Assembly: GCF_000763375.1 (NCBI RefSeq)
Contig: NZ_JPSY01000003.1
Location: 124,001 to 188,000 of the forward strand
DNA length: 64,000 nucleotides
Origin: Microbacterium profundi
Lineage (GTDB): Bacteria; Actinomycetota; Actinomycetes; Actinomycetales; Microbacteriaceae
Direction of reading: 5' to 3'
The notes below the pieces were generated by a model. That model was not told the DNA's origin. It did no database searches and was given only the letters and a program-made list of their open reading frames with translations. This document shows, one piece after another, positions 53,122 through 62,231 of the stretch. Numbering within the stretch: the first letter of the stretch is position 1; every line of letters begins with the position of its first letter. The position numbers and the translations under genes are program-made.

Positions 53122-54279
53122 TCATGCAGGACGACTGAAGCCGTTCGCCGCCATCCAGTCGGTGATCGTCGCCGTCCAGCCGATCTGATCGTAGTTCCAG
53201 ATCTTCGTGTGCCGTGCCCCGGTGAAACGCGGCATCGTGACGAGGTCAGGACGCGCCTCGGCGAGGGCGTGGGAGGCATCGGCCGGCACGAAGCCGTCAT
53301 CCTCGCTGTGCAGGATGAGGATCGGAACCGTGAGCTCGTCGGCGCGCGCGACCATGTCGAGCTTGTCGAAGGGGATCACGAACTCCGAGCCGGACAGTCG
53401 CGCGGTCAGCGGCGATGACAGTGCGTTCATCGCCAATGCGGGGAACGGATCGCGGATGCCCTCCTCGCGCGCCTGGAAACGCAGCACGTTTCGCCAGTCG
53501 ACCACAGGGGAATCGAGCACGAGCCCGATGATCGCTTCGCGGTGGGCCGACGAGACCGCGGTCTGCAGCGCGATCGCGCCGCCCATCGACCATCCCATCA
53601 GCAGCACCTGCGTCGCCCCGTGGCGCAGTGCATAGGAGATCGCCGCATCCACGTCACGCCATTCCGAGGCTCCGAGCGCGTACGAGCCGCCCTTGCTTCG
53701 CGGCGCTTCCCCGTCGTTCCGGGACGAGACCACGAGGTTCGGCATTCCGAGGGAATGGAACACCGGCACGGCCCGAAGGCATTCTGCGCGGGTGACACCT
53801 CGTCCGTGCACCTGGATCACCCACGTCGATGATTCGGCGGGGAACAGCCACGCAGGACACGGGCCGGCGGGAGAGCCGATCAGCACGTCGTCCCATGGGA
53901 GGTGCAATTCACTCGGCGTCGAGTAGTACCAGCCGCTGAAACCGGCGGCGCGATCGATCTTGGCGCCGGTCTCGATGTGCGTGAGCAGTTTCCGGCGCAC
54001 CTTGGTGGAGTCCGCGCTCAACACCGAGCCGAGCTTCACATAGCCGTAAGTGCCGGTCGTGAACAGACCGTAGCGCCCAGGCAGTTCCGTGTCGGGTGTG
54101 CGGGACAGCTCGATGGTCTGCGCCCCGGTGTCGACGGCGAGGATGTCGGTGTCGGCGGCACGGACGGATGGCGTGACGACCCTGCGGGCGATGGCGAACA
54201 CGAGGAATGCTGCCGCGGCGGTGAGCATCGCGATCAGCGCAGGGACCAGCAGTGCAACGGCGTGCCTGAGACTCTTCAT
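53122..54279 (-). CDS. membrane-anchored alpha/beta hydrolase
   Basis: 385 residues. One N-terminal membrane helix (LLVPALIAMLTAAAAFLVFA), then an outer region. Hydrolase motifs: oxyanion segment STWVIQVHGRGVTRAECLR, nucleophile elbow VLLMGWSMGGAIAL, Asp in ILILHSEDDGFVPADAS, and His in RFTGARHTKIWNYD. Actinobacterial homologues have no known substrate. Divergent from DUF3000 with only 25 bp between. Confidence 0.88.
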   Translation of the reverse strand: MKSLRHAVALLVPALIAMLTAAAAFLVFAIARRVVTPSVRAADTDILAVDTGAQTIELSRTPDTELPGRYGLFTTGTYGYVKLGSVLSADSTKVRRKLLTHIETGAKIDRAAGFSGWYYSTPSELHLPWDDVLIGSPAGPCPAWLFPAESSTWVIQVHGRGVTRAECLRAVPVFHSLGMPNLVVSSRNDGEAPRSKGGSYALGASEWRDVDAAISYALRHGATQVLLMGWSMGGAIALQTAVSSAHREAIIGLVLDSPVVDWRNVLRFQAREEGIRDPFPALAMNALSSPLTARLSGSEFVIPFDKLDMVARADELTVPILILHSEDDGFVPADASHALAEARPDLVTMPRFTGARHTKIWNYDQIGWTATITDWMAANGFSRPA

Positions 54280-54288
54280 CGCTTCCTG

Positions 54289-54298
54289 ACTCTAGCCT
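54289..54298. promoter_or_regulatory. overlapping divergent -10 elements
   Basis: TAGCCT on plus (54293-54298) lies 6 bases before the DUF3000 GTG; TAGAGT on minus (54294-54289) lies 9 bases before the hydrolase ATG. They share TA at 54293-54294, so one melted region could serve both directions. Confidence 0.55.
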
Positions 54299-54304
54299 GT
54301 CAGC

Positions 54305-54886
54305 GTGAGCGCACATCCCGATGCCGGAGCGCATTTCGAACGTGCCGCAGCCGAGCTGCGCGACACGGTCTTCCGAGACGACATCGTGATCCGCGAGATC
54401 CCCTCCCCGCAGGGCCTCGCACCGTTCTCGATCGCTCTCGCAGCCGACGTCCGCCCCGACGACCACGGTGACTCGATCTACGGCACCGGACGGTTCGTCC
54501 TGCTGCATGATCCCGATGCCCCGCCCGCATGGGGCGGAGCATGGCGGATCGTGACGTTCGCCCAGGCGCCCCTCGAGCCGGAGATCGGCACCGATCCCCT
54601 CCTCGCGGATGTGACGTGGTCATGGCTCGTGGACGCTCTAGATTCTCGGGATGCCTCGTACCACTCCGCGTCCGGCACGGCGACGAAGACTCTCTCGAAG
54701 GGCTTCGGTGCGCTGGCTGAGGAAGGCGACGGAGCCCAGATCGAACTACGATCTTCTTGGACGCCGGAAGAACCGTTCCGACCGCACGTGGAAGCATGGG
54801 CCGAGCTCGTCGGCATGCTCGCCGGTCTCCCGCCCGGCTCAGAGAACATCGCCGTGTTCGGCGCACGAAAGGCAGGGCGTGACTGA
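54305..54886 (+). CDS. DUF3000 domain-containing protein
   Basis: 193 residues, GTG start. FERAAAELRDTVFRDDIVIR, YGTGRFVLLHDPDAPPAWGG and WTPEEPFRPHVEAWAELVGM are family marks. Actinobacteria-specific; it usually sits directly before the ribonuclease D gene, as here (8-base overlap). No function is known. Likely leaderless. Confidence 0.9.
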   Translation: MSAHPDAGAHFERAAAELRDTVFRDDIVIREIPSPQGLAPFSIALAADVRPDDHGDSIYGTGRFVLLHDPDAPPAWGGAWRIVTFAQAPLEPEIGTDPLLADVTWSWLVDALDSRDASYHSASGTATKTLSKGFGALAEEGDGAQIELRSSWTPEEPFRPHVEAWAELVGMLAGLPPGSENIAVFGARKAGRD

Positions 54887-56072
54887 GTACAGAGTCATCG
54901 ACGACCCGATCGAGTTCCAGGCGGCCTGCAGATCGCTGGCCGCGGGCTCAGGATCTGTCGCGGTCGACGTCGAACGGGCATCAGGGTTCCGCTACTCGCA
55001 GCGCGCATATCTCGTGCAGGTGTTCCGCCGCGGCGCTGGCGTCTTCCTCTTCGATCCGCCGGCGATCGGCGACTTCGCCGCGCTGCAGAATGCGATCGGC
55101 GACGTCGAGTGGGTACTCCATGCCGCCAGCCAGGACCTGCCGTCGCTGCGCGAGCTCGAACTCGAGCCGGCGACGATCTTCGACACCGAGCTCGCCGCAC
55201 GCCTGCTCGGCCACGAACGCGTCGGCCTCGCAGCAGTGGTGGAGGACACCCTCGGCATCACGTTGAAGAAGGAGCACTCCGCCGCCGACTGGTCGACGCG
55301 CCCGCTGCCCGACGCGTGGCTCGACTACGCAGCGCTCGACGTTCTGCATCTCGTCGACGTGCGCGACGTCATCGCGACCGAACTCGAGGAGCAGGGTAAG
55401 ACCGACTTCGCAGCGCAGGAGTTCGCCGCCACGCTCGCACAGCCGCCCCGGCCGCCGAGAGAAGACCCCTGGCGCCGCCTGAGCGGTCTGCATCAGGTGA
55501 AGGGCGCCCGCGGACTCGCTGTCGCCAGGTCGCTGTGGGAGGCGCGCGAAGAATTCGCGCAGCAACAGGACACATCTCCAGGGCGCCTCGTTCCCGACCG
55601 GTCGCTGGTCGCCGCGGTCCTCGCGAACCCGCAGAGCAAGCAGGCACTCGCCGGCGTCCAGGCGTTCAACGGGCGCGCCAGCAGGTCTCAGCTCGACCGG
55701 TGGTGGGACGCGATCGTCAGGGGGCGCGAGGCTCCAGCGGTGCCCCGCGAGCGGGGACACAGCGACGCTCTGCCTCCCGCGAGGGCCTGGAGCGAGCGGA
55801 ATCCTGAGGCCGACGCGCGCCTCAAACTCGCGCGTCCGGTCGTGGAGGCCCGCGCCGAAGAACTCGGAATGCCGACGGAGAACCTGCTGAAGCCCGAGAC
55901 GCTTCGGCGGGTCGCATGGGCTCCCCCCGAGTTGACGGCGGATGCCGTCGGCGCGGCCCTGGCAGATCTCGGCGCGCGGCCGTGGCAGATTGAGCAGACT
56001 GCACAGAAGATCGTGGATGCCTTTGTAGAAGCCGGTCAATCGGCAGATCAGCCCGCCGCGTCCGAGTCGTAG
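54879..56072 (+). CDS. ribonuclease D family 3'-5' exonuclease with HRDC domain
   Basis: 397 residues, GTG start inside the DUF3000 3' end. DEDD exonuclease: VAVDVERASGFRYSQRAYLV (DxE), VEWVLHAASQDLPSLRELEL (D), and YAALDVLHLVDVRDVI (YxxxD). An HRDC domain follows (LHQVKGARGLAVARSLWEAR, LVPDRSLVAAVLANPQSKQA) and a C-terminal helical region. The family trims tRNA and other RNAs. Upstream in-frame codons lie inside DUF3000 and are rejected. Confidence 0.9.
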   Translation: MTEYRVIDDPIEFQAACRSLAAGSGSVAVDVERASGFRYSQRAYLVQVFRRGAGVFLFDPPAIGDFAALQNAIGDVEWVLHAASQDLPSLRELELEPATIFDTELAARLLGHERVGLAAVVEDTLGITLKKEHSAADWSTRPLPDAWLDYAALDVLHLVDVRDVIATELEEQGKTDFAAQEFAATLAQPPRPPREDPWRRLSGLHQVKGARGLAVARSLWEAREEFAQQQDTSPGRLVPDRSLVAAVLANPQSKQALAGVQAFNGRASRSQLDRWWDAIVRGREAPAVPRERGHSDALPPARAWSERNPEADARLKLARPVVEARAEELGMPTENLLKPETLRRVAWAPPELTADAVGAALADLGARPWQIEQTAQKIVDAFVEAGQSADQPAASES

Positions 56073-56144
56073 GTTCGATCCAACCGATTCCCCACGGTAT
56101 CCGACGACTCGTAGTCTGAGGTCAAACCTAACCTTGGAGGCAGA

Positions 56145-57350
56145 GTGGCCGAGATCTCGGACGTCTACTTCGTTGATGGCGTACGCACCCCGTTCGGGCG
56201 CGCCGGCGAAAAAGGCATGTACTGGAACACACGCGCGGACGATCTCGCTGTGAAGGCGACGATCGGTCTGATGGAGCGCAACGCCGGCATTCCGGCCGAG
56301 CGCATCGATGATGTCGCGATCGCCGCCACATCGCAGACGGGCGATCAGGGTCTGACGCTCGGCCGCTCGGTCGCGATCCTCGCCGGCCTGCCCAACACCG
56401 TCCCCGGTCTCGCGGTCGAGCGCATGTGCGCCGGCGCGATGACCAGTGTCACCACCATGGGTGCGTCGATCGGCATCGGCATGTACGACTTCGCCCTCGC
56501 GGGCGGCGTCGAGCACATGGGCCACCACCCGATCGGCGGCAACGCCGACCCGAACCCCCGCTTCGTCGCGGAGAAGATGGTCGACCCCGGTGCCCTGAAC
56601 ATGGGCGTCACGGCCGAGCGCATCTTCGACCGTTTCCCTCACCTCACCAAGGAGCGCTCCGACCGCTTCGGCATGCTGAGCCAGCACAAGGTGCAGGCCG
56701 CGTACGACGCAGGCAAGATCCAGCCCGACCTCGTGCCCGTGGCGATCAAGGGCGCCGACGGTGCCTGGGGCCTCGCCACTGAGGACGAGGGTCGCCGTCC
56801 CCAGACGACGATGGAAGACCTCGCCGCGCTGAAGACGCCGTTCCGCCCGCACGGTCGCGTGACCGCCGGCACCTCGTCTCCGTTGACCGACGGCGCCACC
56901 ATGTCGCTGCTCGCCGGTGGCGGGGCGGTCAAGGAACTCGGCCTGAAGCCGAAGATGAAGATGGTGTCGTTCGCCTTCGCCGGCGTGCAGCCGGAGATCA
57001 TGGGCATCGGTCCGATCCCCTCGACCGAGAAGGCGCTGAAGAAGGCCGGTCTGACGATCTCCGACATCGGACTGTTCGAGCTGAACGAGGCGTTCGCGAT
57101 CCAGGTCATCTCGCTGCTCGATCACTTCGGCATCGCCGATGACGACCCTCGTGTCAACCAGTGGGGCGGCGCGATCGCGATCGGCCACCCGCTCGCGGCA
57201 TCCGGTGTCCGACTGATGATCCAGCTCGCGGCGCAGTTCGCCGAGCGTCCCGACGTGCGCTACGGCCTCACGGCCATGTGCGTGGGCCTCGGTCAGGGTG
57301 GCTCCGTCATCTGGGAGAACCCCTTCTACGACGGCAAGAAGCGGAAGTGA
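56145..57350 (+). CDS. fadA: acetyl-CoA C-acyltransferase (thiolase, FadA-type)
   Basis: 401 residues, GTG start. Catalytic motifs: nucleophile VERMCAGAMTSVTTM, LFELNEAFAIQ, GGAIAIGHPLAASG with the His, and TAMCVGLGQGGSVIWEN with the second Cys. It performs the last, thiolytic step of fatty-acid beta-oxidation. It overlaps the next gene (GTGA), forming a fadAB-type operon. Confidence 0.95.
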   Translation: MAEISDVYFVDGVRTPFGRAGEKGMYWNTRADDLAVKATIGLMERNAGIPAERIDDVAIAATSQTGDQGLTLGRSVAILAGLPNTVPGLAVERMCAGAMTSVTTMGASIGIGMYDFALAGGVEHMGHHPIGGNADPNPRFVAEKMVDPGALNMGVTAERIFDRFPHLTKERSDRFGMLSQHKVQAAYDAGKIQPDLVPVAIKGADGAWGLATEDEGRRPQTTMEDLAALKTPFRPHGRVTAGTSSPLTDGATMSLLAGGGAVKELGLKPKMKMVSFAFAGVQPEIMGIGPIPSTEKALKKAGLTISDIGLFELNEAFAIQVISLLDHFGIADDDPRVNQWGGAIAIGHPLAASGVRLMIQLAAQFAERPDVRYGLTAMCVGLGQGGSVIWENPFYDGKKRK

Positions 57351-59503
57351 GCGGCGACGTGACCGACTACGAAAAGATCGATTTCTCCTCCATCCTGGCG
57401 CTCGCCGGCGACGAGGTCGTCACGCACTCCCCCGTGCGCGACATCCGCCTCCCATCCGGCAAGGTCCTGGCGCTCATCACCCTGGACAACGGTCGCGATC
57501 ACACGCGGCCGAACACGCTGGGCCCCGCCACGCTGACCGAGCTCGGTGAGACGCTGTCCGGGCTGAAGGCCCGCGCCGGGGCCGGCGAGATCCAGGCCGT
57601 CGCCATCACCGGCAAGCAGTACATCCTCGCCGCGGGTGCTGACCTCTCGGACATCTCCAAGGTGCAGTCGAAGGAGCAGGCCAAGCTCATCGCTCAGCTG
57701 GGCCACAAGGTGATCGGCTCGCTCAGCGAACTCGGTGTGCCGTCGTTCGCCTTCGTGAACGGACTCGCGCTCGGTGGCGGCCTCGAGATCGCACTGAATT
57801 CGACCTATCGCACGGTCGACGCCTCCGCGGCCGCCGTCGCATTGCCCGAGGTCTTCCTCGGCATCATCCCCGGGTGGGGAGGCGCGTATCTGCTGCCGAA
57901 CCTCATCGGCATCGAGAACGCACTCGAGGTGGTGATCTCGAACCCGCTCAAGCAGAACCGCATGCTCAAGCCGCAGCAGGCGTTCGACCTCGGCATCTTC
58001 GACGCGATCTTCCCCGCCGCCAACTATCTCGAGAACTCACTCGCGTGGGCGGATGCCGTACTCGGTGGCAAGAAGGTCGAGCGAAAGAACGAGCCGGGCA
58101 AGCTGGAGCGTCTGACGAAGTGGCCGATCGCCATCAAGATGGCGCGCGGCATGCTCGAGTCGAAGATCGGCACCGTGCCGAAGTCGCCGTACGCGGCGCT
58201 CGAGCTGCTCGACAAAGCCAGGAGCGGAACAAGGGCAGAAGGGTTCGCCCGCGAGGATGAGGCGCTCAGCGAGCTCGTCACCGGAGATCAGTTCGCGGCG
58301 TCCATGTACGCCTTCGACCTGGTGCAGAAACGCGCGAAGCGCCCGGTCGGCGCACCGGACAAGGCGCTCGCGAAGAAGGTCACCAAGGTCGGCATCATCG
58401 GCGCGGGCCTCATGGCCAGCCAGTTCGCGCTGCTGTTCGTGCGCAAGCTGCGCGTGCCCGTGCTGATCACTGACATCGACCAGGCCCGCGTCGACAAGGG
58501 CGTGGCCTACATCAACGACGAGATCGGCAAACTCGAGGCGAAGGGCCGTCTGGACGCCGATGGCGCCAACCAGCTGCGCGGGCTCATCCACGGCACGGTC
58601 GACAAGAGCGAGTACGCCGACTGCGAGTTCGTGATCGAGGCCGTCTTCGAAGAGGTCGGCGTCAAGCAGCAGGTGTTCGGCGAGATAGAGAAGTACATCG
58701 CCGAAGACGCGATCCTCGCGACCAACACGTCGTCGCTCTCGGTCGAGGAGATCGGTGCGAAGCTCGCTCACCCCGAGCGTCTGGTGGGTTTCCATTTCTT
58801 CAACCCGGTCGCCGTCATGCCGCTCATCGAGATCGTCAAGACACCCGGCACGAACGAGCAGACGCTCTCTACCGCGTTCGTCGTCGCGAAGGGACTGGGG
58901 AAGAATGCCGTGCTCACGGCCGACGCCCCGGGCTTCGTGGTGAACCGCCTGCTGGCGAAGGTCATGGGCGAAGCGGCACGTGCGGTCTACGAGGGAACCC
59001 CCGTCGCCGATGTCGAGAAGGCGTTCAGCCCGCTCGGTCTGCCGATGGGGCCGTTCCAGCTCATCGATCTGGTGGGCTGGAAGGTCGCGGCGCACGTGCA
59101 GGACACGATGGTGCGCCACTTCCCCGACCGCTTCTACGCGAACGAGAACTTCCACGCTCTCGCCGAGCTGGAGCAGGTCGTGGAGAAGGACAAGGGAGGC
59201 CGAGTCACCGGCTGGACCAGGGCCGCCGAGAAGGCGCTCAAGGGCCACCTGGGCAGCACGCCCGCATCGGCTGAGACGATTCTGCGACGCGTCCAGGACG
59301 GACTCACGCAGGAGATCAAGCTCATGCTCGACGAGGATGTGGTGCCCGAGGTCGAGGACATCGACCTCTGCCTCATCCTCGGTGCCGGCTGGCCGTTCAT
59401 CGACGGCGGCGCTTCTGTGTACCTCGATCGCGAGGGCGCATCGGAACGCGTGTTCGACGGCACCTTCCACTCTCCGCCGATCCGCGGCATCGCGCACGTC
59501 TGA
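57347..59503 (+). CDS. fadB: fatty oxidation complex alpha subunit (enoyl-CoA hydratase/3-hydroxyacyl-CoA dehydrogenase)
   Basis: 718 residues from GTG at the thiolase stop. N-terminal crotonase domain: AVAITGKQYILAAGADLSDI, VNGLALGGGLEIALNSTYRT, ALPEVFLGIIPGWGGAYLLP with both catalytic Glu positions. Dehydrogenase: VGIIGAGLMASQFALLFVRK (NAD), VIEAVFEEVGVKQQVF, ILATNTSSLSVEEIGAKLAH, RLVGFHFFNPVAVMPLIEIV with the catalytic His. The C-terminal domain is present. Confidence 0.94.
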   Translation: MSGDVTDYEKIDFSSILALAGDEVVTHSPVRDIRLPSGKVLALITLDNGRDHTRPNTLGPATLTELGETLSGLKARAGAGEIQAVAITGKQYILAAGADLSDISKVQSKEQAKLIAQLGHKVIGSLSELGVPSFAFVNGLALGGGLEIALNSTYRTVDASAAAVALPEVFLGIIPGWGGAYLLPNLIGIENALEVVISNPLKQNRMLKPQQAFDLGIFDAIFPAANYLENSLAWADAVLGGKKVERKNEPGKLERLTKWPIAIKMARGMLESKIGTVPKSPYAALELLDKARSGTRAEGFAREDEALSELVTGDQFAASMYAFDLVQKRAKRPVGAPDKALAKKVTKVGIIGAGLMASQFALLFVRKLRVPVLITDIDQARVDKGVAYINDEIGKLEAKGRLDADGANQLRGLIHGTVDKSEYADCEFVIEAVFEEVGVKQQVFGEIEKYIAEDAILATNTSSLSVEEIGAKLAHPERLVGFHFFNPVAVMPLIEIVKTPGTNEQTLSTAFVVAKGLGKNAVLTADAPGFVVNRLLAKVMGEAARAVYEGTPVADVEKAFSPLGLPMGPFQLIDLVGWKVAAHVQDTMVRHFPDRFYANENFHALAELEQVVEKDKGGRVTGWTRAAEKALKGHLGSTPASAETILRRVQDGLTQEIKLMLDEDVVPEVEDIDLCLILGAGWPFIDGGASVYLDREGASERVFDGTFHSPPIRGIAHV

Positions 59504-59518
59504 CGCTGCGTCGCACCC

Positions 59519-59550
59519 GAAGGGGTCGTGTCCTCGGATGCGGCCCCTTC
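59519..59550 (+). terminator. hairpin after the fad operon
   Basis: GAAGGGG (59519-59525) pairs with CCCCTTC (59544-59550) across an 18-base loop, 15 bp after the fadB stop. No T-run. Confidence 0.5.
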
Positions 59551-59691
59551 ACTGCGTCCAAGCGGCCAACCACTCACGAAATCCGGGTGAACAACTCGTG
59601 CGGGACCGTGAACTGGCGCCGTGTCGCGCAGGTGAACAGGCAGAGTGTGAGTGTGGATGCGATATTCAGCGCACTGGGAACCGGGACCATG

Positions 59692-60348
59692 AGCACTCTC
59701 GTCAAATCCGGCACTGCCGTCCTGACCACGCTGCTCGTGGTTCCTGCGCTCCTGAAGCTCTTCATCGTGACCGTCGACGAGGGGTGGGCGGCGATCCGAA
59801 CCCGCAACGGCAAACCCATCGTCCGCAAGCCCACATCGCGCAGCGTGCGCACCGGCAAGGGCACGGCGGGCGAGGTGGTCGTGCTCCACTCCGGCTCGCA
59901 CGGAGCGTTCCCGCTCTTCTATTGGTACAAGCTCATCGACGTTCGTGTCCGATCGACGGATCTGCCCGCGCGTCATCTCACCGGCGCAACAGGGCATCAG
60001 CATCTCATCCACGCGTCATTCGAATGGCGCCCCGTCCCCTCGGGGCGAGATCTTCGCGTCTTCGAGCTCGACGTCGTGAACGTGAAAGAACGGGCGGCCA
60101 ACATCGTCGGCGCCGCTCTGCGAGACGTCATCCACGCGACCGACGGCGCGGTGCTGCCACGCAACGAGGACGTCAACGTCATGGTCCTCTCCCAGTGCGC
60201 GGAGCGCGCGCAGTCCGCCGGTGGCATCGAGATCCTCTCCGTCATGATCACCGGCGACGCCCTCACCGACGGGTACCTCCTCTCGCAGGCGCTGCGGGAG
60301 ACGGACCGCGGGTCCGCTGCCGTCGCCGCACTGCACGCACTCAACTGA
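59692..60348 (+). CDS. single-pass membrane protein, possible SPFH/band-7-like
   Basis: 218 residues from MSTLVKSGTAVLTTLLVVPA; frames opening up to 105 bases earlier exist but look non-coding. One membrane segment, then VDEGWAAIRTRNGKPIVRKP, GSHGAFPLFYWYKLIDVRVR, a beta-rich middle, and helical AANIVGAALRDVIHATDG with a final G-x-x-I-L-S-V-M strand, an SPFH-like order. No NfeD-type partner nearby. The family call is tentative. Confidence 0.6.
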   Translation, partial: STLVKSGTAVLTTLLVVPALLKLFIVTVDEGWAAIRTRNGKPIVRKPTSRSVRTGKGTAGEVVVLHSGSHGAFPLFYWYKLIDVRVRSTDLPARHLTGATGHQHLIHASFEWRPVPSGRDLRVFELDVVNVKERAANIVGAALRDVIHATDGAVLPRNEDVNVMVLSQCAERAQSAGGIEILSVMITGDALTDGYLLSQALRETDRGSAAVAALHALN

Positions 60349-60388
60349 GCCACGGTCGCCTAGTGCTCTGTGTGAGACACGCCTGTGG

Positions 60389-60406
60389 TATTTTTTGAAC
60401 ATGTTC
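60389..60406 (+). promoter_or_regulatory. -10 element and palindromic operator at the TetR start
   Basis: TATTTT (60389-60394) lies exactly 6 bases before the ATG at 60401. The palindrome GAACATGTTC (60397-60406) covers the start codon, within the near-symmetrical TTTGAACATGTTCGAAA. TetR proteins often bind such sites in their own promoter, so this is a candidate autoregulatory operator. Confidence 0.55.
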
Positions 60407-61078
60407 GAAACAGGCGACCGGCCGCAGACCAAGAGCGAGCGCACACGAGCGAGGATCCGCGATGCTGCCATCGCTTCATTCATCGAGCACGGATACACCG
60501 ACACGACGATGCGGGCCATCGCCGACATTGCCGAGGTCTCGGTGAGCAACGCCTATTACTACTACCCATCCAAGATGCACCTGGTGCAGGAGCTCTACGT
60601 CCGCGTGCAGCACGAGCATGCCGCATCAGCTCGCCCGCTCCTCAGCACGAAGACGGGCCTTGTGGACAGATTGCGAGTGGTCTTCGACACCGGGCTCGCC
60701 GCGGTAACGCCCTATCGGCACGTCGCGCCGGGATTCCTCGCCGCAATGATCCCACCGGACTCTCCACTGAACCCGCTGGCAGACGAATCAGGGCCCGCCC
60801 GTGAGCTGACCGTCGGCTTGTTCCGTGAGGCTGTCGACGGCGCCCAGCACCGTCTTCCCGATGACGTCGCCGAGCTCCTGCCGCACGCCTTGTTCGTCGG
60901 GTATCTCGCACTCGTCCTTCGTTGGACATACGATTCCTCCGTCGACACGAAATCGACCAAGCGGATGCTGGATGCTGGTCTGCGAATACTCGGCCTTGCG
61001 CTCCCCTTCGTCAAGGTGCCCGGCATCCACACGGCATCGCGCGAACTGCTCACACTCGTCGCGGAGGTGCGGTCTTGA
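60401..61078 (+). CDS. TetR/AcrR family transcriptional regulator
   Basis: 225 residues from ATG; TTG at 60395 would add two. HTH: TRARIRDAAIASFIEHGYTD then TTMRAIADIAEVSVSNAYYYYPSKMHL, the TetR signature (read in two parts). The ligand domain is unassigned. It overlaps the next gene by TTGA, so it is coupled to two membrane proteins, which may be its targets. No ribosome site; leaderless start likely. Confidence 0.9.
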   Translation: MFETGDRPQTKSERTRARIRDAAIASFIEHGYTDTTMRAIADIAEVSVSNAYYYYPSKMHLVQELYVRVQHEHAASARPLLSTKTGLVDRLRVVFDTGLAAVTPYRHVAPGFLAAMIPPDSPLNPLADESGPARELTVGLFREAVDGAQHRLPDDVAELLPHALFVGYLALVLRWTYDSSVDTKSTKRMLDAGLRILGLALPFVKVPGIHTASRELLTLVAEVRS

Positions 61079-61701
61079 GTGAGGATCGTCCACTTCCTTC
61101 GCCGCGCACGACCGATGAGCCGATGGCGTTCACCCGGGATGAACTCACTCGCGGCGCCTGGTACACCTGGTTCATCTTCATCGCGCTCGTGTTCGTCGGC
61201 CTGACGATCATCTTGGAAGCATCCATAGCCGACGCGTCCTTCTCGACTTCGTCCGACCAGACGATGATGTTCATTGGACTCATACTGCTGAGCCTGGTGG
61301 TCACCGTTTTCGTCGCCGGTCCCATCTCACTGTTCGTCATGGTGGCAGGTGTTCTGGTCGCCTGGCCGATCGGTCACCTGCTGCGTCGCACTCGCGCCAT
61401 TGCGCTTCATATCTCTGCGTACGTCGCTCTCGGCCTCCCAGTCGGCGCGATCGGCATGTGGCTCATCAGCGTAATTCTCGGTGGGACGTCGTTCTTCGCA
61501 GTCCCGACATCGATCGTCGTCTCGGCGGCGTCCGTCATCGCTGTTCCCGCCGGCTGGTGGTTCACATTCCGCAGAGCACTAGCCGACGACAGCTACGTGT
61601 TGCGGCGTACTCGACACACGTGCTCATTCAACGATGCGGATGCGGCGGTCGAAGATGCCGCGTTCGATCACCCGTCCTCCACCACGGCGACTACGTGGTG
61701 A
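61075..61701 (+). CDS. four-helix membrane protein, paralogue A
   Basis: 208 residues from TTG, 192 from ATG at 61123. The TTG start is favoured because RTTDEPMAFTRDELTRG matches RTKTAPMAFTRREFWRG of the next protein upstream of the Met. Membrane segments include WFIFIALVFVGLTIILEA, MFIGLILLSLVVTVFVAG, ISAYVALGLPVGAIGMWL and IVVSAASVIAVPAGWWF. LRRTRAIALHISAYVALGLP corresponds to LATTRTIAVHLAAFALLGAL in paralogue B. No known family. Confidence 0.7.
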   Translation: MSEDRPLPSPRTTDEPMAFTRDELTRGAWYTWFIFIALVFVGLTIILEASIADASFSTSSDQTMMFIGLILLSLVVTVFVAGPISLFVMVAGVLVAWPIGHLLRRTRAIALHISAYVALGLPVGAIGMWLISVILGGTSFFAVPTSIVVSAASVIAVPAGWWFTFRRALADDSYVLRRTRHTCSFNDADAAVEDAAFDHPSSTTATTW

Positions 61702-62204
61702 ACGTCACACCGCGCACGAAGACCGCGCCGATGGCGTTCACGCGGCGGGAGTTCTGGCGTGGGGTACGAGCATCCTGGTGCATCTTCATGATCGAGCTGA
61801 CGGCTGTCCTCATCGGCATGGGGATCGTGCAGTCCGGTCTCCCTTGGGGGCCACCGCTCAGCATGGTGACGCTCTACCTCGTCGTGGGCCTGCCTGTGGG
61901 CGGAGCGGTGTCCGCCGTCGTCGCCGCTCTCAGCTCTCCGCTGGCGTGGTACCTCGGGCGTCGTCTCGCGACCACCAGGACGATCGCCGTGCACCTCGCT
62001 GCTTTCGCCCTCCTGGGCGCCCTCATCGGTACCGTACTGATCGGTACGATAGCGTTGCTCAGCGGCGCCGCCGCAACCCGATACGTCTTCGGATGGCCAT
62101 TCAGCGGGGTCGTCGTGGGAGTCTGCGTTGCTGCCGTCGTCGGAGGATGGGCATGGACCGCCTGGCGATCCCATCGCGAATCCACGCGGATCACCGGCGT
62201 GTGA
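61698..62204 (+). CDS. four-helix membrane protein, paralogue B
   Basis: 168 residues from GTG in the preceding stop (GTGA). PRTKTAPMAFTRREFWRGVR opens it, with membrane segments IFMIELTAVLIGMGIVQSG, LSMVTLYLVVGLPVGGAVSA, LAAFALLGALIGTVLIGTIA and VVVGVCVAAVVGGWAWTAW. Same layout as the preceding gene, so a tandem duplication. Possibly two subunits of one membrane complex. Function unknown. Confidence 0.7.
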   Translation: MNVTPRTKTAPMAFTRREFWRGVRASWCIFMIELTAVLIGMGIVQSGLPWGPPLSMVTLYLVVGLPVGGAVSAVVAALSSPLAWYLGRRLATTRTIAVHLAAFALLGALIGTVLIGTIALLSGAAATRYVFGWPFSGVVVGVCVAAVVGGWAWTAWRSHRESTRITGV

Positions 62205-62231
62205 CGAGATCTGCTCCGAGCATGAGCCCCC

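Noticed and set aside
54981..57188. A 735-codon open frame on minus across ribonuclease D and thiolase
   Set aside because: It crosses two well-supported genes on the other strand and has no recognisable domain.
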